Assembly: GCA_023261915.1 (NCBI GenBank)
Contig: JALRFT010000286.1
Coordinates: forward strand, 1-9,733
DNA: 9,733 bases
Origin: Acidimicrobiales bacterium
Lineage (GTDB): Bacteria; Actinomycetota; Acidimicrobiia; Acidimicrobiales; Acidimicrobilacustridaceae
Direction: 5' to 3'
This document shows, in pieces, positions 6,260-9,733 of this stretch. The notes beneath the pieces are model-generated. The model ran no database searches, had not been told where the DNA came from, and worked only from the letters and a program-made list of their open reading frames with translations. How positions within the stretch are numbered: position 1 is the stretch's first letter; each line of letters opens with the position of its first letter. Both the position numbers and the translations under genes were made by a program.

Positions 6260-7441
6260 TCAGCTCGGGGCGAAGGAACGCAACACCTGATCCCACGGCA
6301 GATCGCCGAGAGGCCCGGCATAGTGGTCGACGAGACCCATGCCGAGCGTGACGGCTGCCAGATAACGCAGCAGAGGTGTGACCGCCTGTCGCAGATCAGG
6401 ATCAAGCCCGGCGGCCTCGGGATAGGTGACCAGAGCCTCATCGAAAGCGTTCCGCAAGGCGTCGGCGACCGCCGGGTGGTGACGAGCGCTCAGGTGCGCC
6501 TCAAGTCGGAGATGTCGCCATGCCATGCGGTCCGGGGCGAGATAGGCCGCCATGGTGGCCGCCACCCGCGACAGAGGATCGTCCTCCGGCCGGTCAGCGA
6601 GCGCCAACCGCTCGGCCGAGGCAAGACCGTCAATGAGCAAGACTCGCACCGTGTCCGCAAGGAGTTCCTCTTTGGACCCGTGGCCGCCGTAGATCACGCC
6701 CTGGGACAACTGGGCCCGACGAGCGATGCGGGAGATGGTTGTTCTCTCGAGGCCGACCCGCGCAATGACGTCCATGGTCGCCGTGAGCAGACGATCGCGC
6801 ACCTCGTCACCGGTGGTCACCGTCGGCTCAGGCGCCACCACCGGCGGAGGTGGTCCGGCGGCGGGAGCCCCTGCGCGGGCCGCTGCCGTTGCCCACCGGA
6901 ACGACTCCGACCAGTCCCCGCCACTGACTCCGGCGAGGCTGAACAACGTCACGCCCCAAGTAGCAGCGAGCGTGAACAGGCCAGTCGCCCGGTCGAGAGG
7001 GTCCACACCCTCACCCGTCAGATGTCGGCGCGACATCCATCGGCCCAAGTCCTCGCCCACCACCTCATCGAGCTCGTCGATCCGCCTCGCCGCCGCCACG
7101 ATTTCGACGGCGGCAAGCGTGTCGGCGCTCGGGTTCGCCAGAGCCACCATGGACCGTTCGAGCACCAAGGTTTGGTCCCCGGCCAGCACTGCCCCCACCA
7201 CCCTGTCGAGCAGTGCCAGGTAGTGAACCCCAAGATCCTCCACCCAGGCGTCCACTGCCATCTCGGGCACGCTCTCGTAGCGGCTGTAGACCGCTCCGGT
7301 GGTCAGACCGGCCCGGCGGGCAACGCCAGTGGGGCCCAGAGCGTCGATGCCGCCATGGGCGATCTCGTCGATGACGGCGCGGCGGATGACGGCATCGTTG
7401 GTCACACTGCGCAGTGATCGCCGACGGCTGACTTGAGCCAT
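6260..7441 (-). CDS. Tandem TetR-family regulator (two TetR domains in one chain)
   Basis: A 393-residue transcription factor made of two consecutive TetR/AcrR units. The first helix-turn-helix spans about residues 36-55 (GPTGVARRAGLTTGAVYSRY), followed by a helical ligand-type domain. An Ala/Pro-rich linker occupies about 188-210 (GPPPPVVAPEP). The second unit has its helix-turn-helix at about 236-255 (TTISRIARRAQLSQGVIYGG), then SKEELLADTV and its own helical domain to the end. Ordinary TetR proteins are about 200 residues and form homodimers; this one could act as a built-in heterodimer, like Mce3R of Mycobacterium tuberculosis, which has the same length and design. The start ATG at 7441 is chosen because TACCGT lies exactly six bases upstream; the frame extends 12 codons further without support. 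It is divergent from the thioesterase gene, its most likely target along with itself. Confidence 0.9.
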   Translation of the reverse strand: MAQVSRRRSLRSVTNDAVIRRAVIDEIAHGGIDALGPTGVARRAGLTTGAVYSRYESVPEMAVDAWVEDLGVHYLALLDRVVGAVLAGDQTLVLERSMVALANPSADTLAAVEIVAAARRIDELDEVVGEDLGRWMSRRHLTGEGVDPLDRATGLFTLAATWGVTLFSLAGVSGGDWSESFRWATAAARAGAPAAGPPPPVVAPEPTVTTGDEVRDRLLTATMDVIARVGLERTTISRIARRAQLSQGVIYGGHGSKEELLADTVRVLLIDGLASAERLALADRPEDDPLSRVAATMAAYLAPDRMAWRHLRLEAHLSARHHPAVADALRNAFDEALVTYPEAAGLDPDLRQAVTPLLRYLAAVTLGMGLVDHYAGPLGDLPWDQVLRSFAPS

Positions 7442-7447
7442 GGACCA

Positions 7448-7453
7448 ACGGTA
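7448..7453 (-). promoter_or_regulatory. -10 box giving a leaderless tandem-TetR mRNA
   Basis: TACCGT on the minus strand ends six bases before the ATG at 7441. A possible -35, GTGACC (7477-7472), lies 18 bases upstream and falls inside the inverted repeat at 7464-7482, so a bound repressor would cover it. Confidence 0.55.
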
Positions 7454-7463
7454 GGCGGAAACT

Positions 7464-7482
7464 GCCCGGTCGGTCACCGGGC
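7464..7482. promoter_or_regulatory. Inverted repeat, candidate operator of the tandem TetR protein
   Basis: GCCCGGT, five spacer bases, then ACCGGGC: a perfect 7-bp inverted repeat of 19 bp in total. It lies in the 65-bp gap between the divergent TetR and thioesterase genes, between their two -10 boxes and over the expected -35 zone of both. Its size and place are typical of an autoregulatory TetR operator. A 7-bp GC-rich repeat can arise by chance in DNA like this, so binding is inferred from position. Confidence 0.5.
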
Positions 7483-7493
7483 GGGCACGTGGC

Positions 7494-7499
7494 TAGCGT
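7494..7499 (+). promoter_or_regulatory. -10 box for the thioesterase gene
   Basis: TAGCGT (TANNNT) ends seven bases before the GTG at 7507, fitting a leaderless transcript. It overlaps the earlier in-frame GTGs at 7489 and 7498, which argues that those are not the start. Confidence 0.55.
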
Positions 7500-7506
7500 G
7501 CACCCC

Positions 7507-7944
7507 GTGCGTCTTTCCCTTGATCCGCCCCTCGACCCGTCTGCGTACGCCTTCCACCATCAGATCCGGGTCCGATTCGCCGAGACCGACGCCATGGGCG
7601 TCGTGCACCACGCCAACTATCCGCTCTACCTCGAAGAGACCCGGGTGGCCTGGATGCGGCACCTTGGCCACAGTTACGCCGATGGTCGCGACGACGGGGT
7701 GGACCTCGCCGTGATCGAGCTGTTCGTGCAGTACCGCAAGCCCCTCGAGTTCGACGAGCTGGTCACCGTCCGCCTCATGCTCGGCAAACAGACCCGCATG
7801 ACCTTTCAGGTCGGGTACCTGCTGAGTGTGGGGGACGAGGCCAGAGCCACCGCCGTGACCGTGCACACCTGCGTTGACAGCACCGGCCGGCCGGTGCGCC
7901 AGCCGGAATGGGTGCGGTCCTTCGCCGCTGACGCCACGTCCTGA
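7507..7944 (+). CDS. Hotdog-fold acyl-CoA thioesterase (4HBT, YbgC/FadM-like)
   Basis: A 145-residue single hotdog-domain protein that should hydrolyse an acyl-CoA to the free acid and CoA. The family signature is clear: VRFAETDAMGVVHHANYPLYLEE, with the catalytic-type aspartate at D28 and the HHANY segment that starts the central helix. Length is normal for this class. Three in-frame GTG codons compete as start (7489, 7498, 7507); I choose 7507 because a -10 box ends seven bases before it and overlaps the others. It is divergent from the tandem TetR gene, with an inverted repeat between them, so it is probably repressed by that protein and induced by an acyl-CoA or other lipid-like ligand. 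Substrate chain length cannot be read from the sequence. Only four bases separate its stop from the convergent SCO6745-family gene. Confidence 0.88.
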   Translation: MRLSLDPPLDPSAYAFHHQIRVRFAETDAMGVVHHANYPLYLEETRVAWMRHLGHSYADGRDDGVDLAVIELFVQYRKPLEFDELVTVRLMLGKQTRMTFQVGYLLSVGDEARATAVTVHTCVDSTGRPVRQPEWVRSFAADATS

Positions 7945-7948
7945 TCGG

Positions 7949-8671
7949 TCAGCTGGCGCCGGCTAGCGCCTGAGCGGACAACCCCACGAACTCGGTCCGC
8001 TCCGTCTCGCTCAGCACGTCAAAGGCCCGAGCCATGGCGACATTCGTCGCCGCCTCTGCCTGATCCCAGGCCGGCTGGAATGCACTGGCATCCCCCGGCT
8101 CGGGCCAGCCGAACAGGGCGGCCATGTAGGGCGTGCGCACGGCCAGTGCCTGCTCCGGTGCGAGACCTGAGGCGAGCACGGCACACCCGTGGAGGCCGCC
8201 ACGCAGTTCCCTCAGGACGTTCATACGGTGCAGGGCCAGCGCCGGTGCGTCCTCGGGTTCGGGCAGGGCTCGCCATGCCGCGAACAGCGGCGCACCGGCG
8301 GGGGAGGCCGCGGCGGTGATCTTGCCCACGAGTTCCGCCAGACGGGCAGTGTCAAGATCGGCGGGCAGGTGCTCGCGGGCCCAGCGGTGGGAACAGGCGG
8401 CGAACGCCTCCGCCGCCTCGATGCGGCCCATGGCCGACGCCGCCTGCGCCCAACCGTCGGCGATGTTGTCGGGATGGAAGAACACGAACGCTGCGGTGAC
8501 CACGTCAGCTCCCACGTCCCCGAGGGCCCCGCCCCGACCGCCGACGTAGAACGACATCCCGGGAAACCCCAGCTCCGCTCCGGTGGCATAGGTCGCCGGG
8601 TCCAACATGAAGTGGCTCGACAGGCCACCGATGGCCGCTGCCGATTCGATCGCCGTGCGCTCAGGTGTCAT
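7949..8671 (-). CDS. SCO6745 family protein (winged-helix-like)
   Basis: A 240-residue soluble protein recognised as the SCO6745 family, common in actinobacteria and without an established function. Family-like stretches are LSSHFMLDPATYATGAELGFPGMSFYVGGRGGALG-type sequence near residues 17-51, the following VTAAFVFFHPDNI (58-70), and HRMNVLRELRGGLHGCAVLASGL around 147-169. It is alanine-rich and helical with no signal peptide or membrane segment. The family is described as having a helix-turn-helix-like fold, but I see no basis for calling it a DNA-binding regulator here. The start ATG lies exactly six bases after a TAGCGT -10 box, so the mRNA is probably leaderless. It follows the small membrane protein gene on the same strand, 57 bp downstream, but has its own promoter. 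Confidence 0.75.
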   Translation of the reverse strand: MTPERTAIESAAAIGGLSSHFMLDPATYATGAELGFPGMSFYVGGRGGALGDVGADVVTAAFVFFHPDNIADGWAQAASAMGRIEAAEAFAACSHRWAREHLPADLDTARLAELVGKITAAASPAGAPLFAAWRALPEPEDAPALALHRMNVLRELRGGLHGCAVLASGLAPEQALAVRTPYMAALFGWPEPGDASAFQPAWDQAEAATNVAMARAFDVLSETERTEFVGLSAQALAGAS

Positions 8672-8677
8672 GCCGGG

Positions 8678-8683
8678 ACGCTA
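8678..8683 (-). promoter_or_regulatory. -10 box giving a leaderless SCO6745-family mRNA
   Basis: TAGCGT on the minus strand ends six bases before the ATG at 8671. The hexamer is identical to the one in front of the thioesterase gene. Confidence 0.6.
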
Positions 8684-8728
8684 CCGCGGACCACCGGGCG
8701 TCTGCCGATGGCCGGGGGCACCAGAACC

Positions 8729-8980
8729 TCAGGGTGAGAGCAGCGTCGCCAACCCCCAGAAGGCAGCGATCGTTCCGATGCCGATCATCACGGCGCTGCG
8801 CCACACAGGCGGGCGTTCAAGGTCCCCGGTCTCGGGCCGGGCCGGTGGGCGGATCAGCGCCATGAGTGTGCCCAGAGCGAGTGCCGCCCCGATGGCGAGG
8901 GCCAACCACGCCAGCAGGTCATCGCCGAGGAAGGTCTCCACTTCAGTGGTCTGGGCAAGCACGGACAGTGGGCGCGACAT
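8729..8980 (-). CDS. Small two-helix membrane protein, function unknown
   Basis: An 83-residue protein that I do not recognise. It has two hydrophobic segments, about residues 22-43 (LLAWLALAIGAALALGTLM region) and 62-82 (SAVMIGIGTIAAFWGLATLL), joined by a short charged and proline-rich loop (RPPARPETGDLERPPVWR). The positive loop suggests that both ends lie outside the cytoplasm, by the positive-inside rule. No cysteine or catalytic motif is visible. The start ATG lies exactly six bases after a TAGGGT -10 box, which supports that this is a real expressed gene. It precedes the SCO6745-family gene on the same strand and is divergent from the VOC-fold gene. Confidence 0.72.
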   Translation of the reverse strand: MSRPLSVLAQTTEVETFLGDDLLAWLALAIGAALALGTLMALIRPPARPETGDLERPPVWRSAVMIGIGTIAAFWGLATLLSP

Positions 8981-8986
8981 GCCCGG

Positions 8987-8992
8987 ACCCTA
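8987..8992 (-). promoter_or_regulatory. -10 box giving a leaderless small-membrane-protein mRNA
   Basis: TAGGGT on the minus strand ends six bases before the ATG at 8980. The hexamer and spacing are the same as in front of the DnaQ-like gene. Confidence 0.6.
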
Positions 8993-9035
8993 CCGTGGCC
9001 ATACCGGAGGCCGTGCGTCCGAGCGGTCGCTGTGG

Positions 9036-9041
9036 AACAGT
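9036..9041 (+). promoter_or_regulatory. Weak -10 candidate for the VOC gene
   Basis: AACAGT ends six bases before the ATG at 9048, the leaderless spacing seen elsewhere in the window, and keeps the key A and final T but lacks the first T. No better box or ribosome site is visible in the 67-bp divergent gap. Confidence 0.25.
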
Positions 9042-9047
9042 GAGGGC

Positions 9048-9581
9048 ATGGCTTTCCACCATCTGGCGCTCGCCACCCGGGACCTCACGGCCACCCACCG
9101 CTTCTACACGGAATGCATGGGTTTCACGCTGGTCAAGACCGAGGTCGCCCCCACGGAGAACCATGGCGGCTGGGCCCGTCACGTGTTCTACGACACCGGC
9201 GGCGACGGCCTCATGGCCTTCTGGGAGCTCAACGACGACGCCCTGCCTGAGTTCGACCCGGCCATCTCGACCGGCATCGGTCTGCCCGCCTGGGTCAACC
9301 ACGTCGCCTTCCACGCCACCACCGACACCCTCGCCACCCACCGCGACCGGTGGCTCGCCCAGGGCATTGACGTCGTGGAGGTGGACCACGGCTTCTGCAT
9401 CTCGCTCTACACCACCGACCCCAACGGCATCCTCGTGGAGTGGTGTGCCGACACCCGGCCGCTCAACGATGACGACCGCCGGGAGGCCGAGGCCCTACTC
9501 GTCGATCCGGCTCCGCCCCTCAGCCCCGAGCCGCCGATCACCATCCACGTGGCGGCCGACTACGTCCCAGCGACGTCCTAG
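9048..9581 (+). CDS. VOC-fold (glyoxalase/dioxygenase superfamily) protein
   Basis: A 177-residue vicinal-oxygen-chelate protein with the two expected half-modules. The first opens FHHLALATRDLTATHRFYTE (residues 3-22), with a metal-ligand type histidine at H4 or H5. The second has WVNHVAFH, with its own histidine, and ends DPNGILVEWC, where the glutamate is the usual last metal ligand. The superfamily includes glyoxalase I, extradiol dioxygenases and fosfomycin resistance enzymes; nothing here picks one of them. A tail of about 35 residues, rich in proline and acid, follows the fold. The ATG at 9048 starts right at the domain; the frame is open far upstream, but that part runs antisense through the small membrane protein gene. 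Its TAG stop shares two bases (the TA of CTAG) with the stop codon of the convergent oligoendopeptidase gene. Confidence 0.85.
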   Translation: MAFHHLALATRDLTATHRFYTECMGFTLVKTEVAPTENHGGWARHVFYDTGGDGLMAFWELNDDALPEFDPAISTGIGLPAWVNHVAFHATTDTLATHRDRWLAQGIDVVEVDHGFCISLYTTDPNGILVEWCADTRPLNDDDRREAEALLVDPAPPLSPEPPITIHVAADYVPATS

Positions 9582-9733
9582 GCGAGTCGCCCCGAGGCCC
9601 GCGCCGCGTCGACGGCGGCGTCGAGTTGGGCGGCGACGATGTCCAAACCGGCGTCCCAAAACGACGGATCCTCAAGGTCGCAATCCACGATGCGCCCAAG
9701 CGACACCGGGTCCATCGATCCACCGGCGGCGAG
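9578..9733 (-). CDS. M3 family oligoendopeptidase, C-terminal fragment
   Basis: The last 51 residues of a gene that enters from the right edge. The sequence LAAGGSMDPVSLGRIVDC, then DLEDPSFWDAGLDIV and a final alanine-rich helix (AAQLDAAVDAARASG), matches the C-terminal end of M3-family (PepF-like) zinc oligoendopeptidases, where an AGGS...P..LG.I.G.D...P.FW..GL pattern is usual. The catalytic HExxH motif would lie well outside the window and cannot be checked. It is convergent with the VOC gene and their stop codons overlap at CTAG. Confidence 0.72.
   Translation of the reverse strand, partial: LAAGGSMDPVSLGRIVDCDLEDPSFWDAGLDIVAAQLDAAVDAARASGRLA

Noticed and set aside
6323..7417. Plus-strand frame of 364 codons opposite the tandem TetR gene
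   Set aside because: The composition is that of a GC-rich antisense frame and the opposite strand has two clear TetR domains.
7442..7477. Twelve extra N-terminal residues for the tandem TetR protein
   Set aside because: They overlap the -10 box and the inverted repeat, and the leaderless spacing supports ATG 7441.
8607..9047. Upstream extension of the VOC protein frame
   Set aside because: It runs antisense through the small membrane protein gene and has no similarity to the VOC fold; the domain starts right at ATG 9048.
1..9733. CRISPR array, transposon, prophage, toxin-antitoxin or defence system
   Set aside because: No spaced direct repeats, transposase, integrase, nuclease-antitoxin pair or tRNA edge is visible; all genes fit chromosomal families.

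Overview
The window is GC-rich, densely packed bacterial chromosome. Its gene families are an SCO6745-family protein, AlkB, a tandem TetR, a DUF5522 protein and an M3 oligoendopeptidase. Most genes also start a few bases after a TANNNT -10 box, as leaderless genes do. Together these point to a high-GC actinobacterium, plausibly in the class Acidimicrobiia. That placement is inference from families and style, not from a marker gene. I see no tRNA, rRNA, CRISPR array, insertion sequence or phage gene, so this looks like ordinary chromosome.

Layout, left to right: the end of an endonuclease IV gene (+, cut by the left edge); a Gfo/Idh/MocA oxidoreductase (-); a divergent two-gene operon of an aldo/keto reductase and an SsuD-like flavin monooxygenase (+, ATGA overlap); alkane 1-monooxygenase AlkB (-); a small DUF5522 cysteine protein with no normal start codon (+); a DnaQ-like DEDDh exonuclease (+); a regulator with two TetR domains in one chain (-), divergent from a hotdog acyl-CoA thioesterase (+); an SCO6745-family protein (-); a two-helix membrane protein (-); a VOC-fold protein (+); and the C-terminus of an M3 oligoendopeptidase (-, cut by the right edge). 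No gap between genes exceeds about 220 bp.

Three things stand out. (1) A sugar-type oxidoreductase, an aldo/keto reductase and an SsuD-like monooxygenase form one divergent cluster. This is the enzyme set expected for oxidative desulfonation of a sulfosugar such as sulfoquinovose, although the substrate is not proven. (2) The tandem TetR protein resembles Mce3R in design and faces the thioesterase gene across a 65-bp gap that holds a perfect 7-5-7 inverted repeat, a good operator candidate. (3) A TANNNT box lies 6 or 7 bases before the start codon of five genes, which settles several start choices and indicates leaderless transcription.

The remaining genes are housekeeping or lipid/hydrocarbon related (AlkB, thioesterase). 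All five convergent gene pairs abut or overlap, with no room for ordinary terminators.
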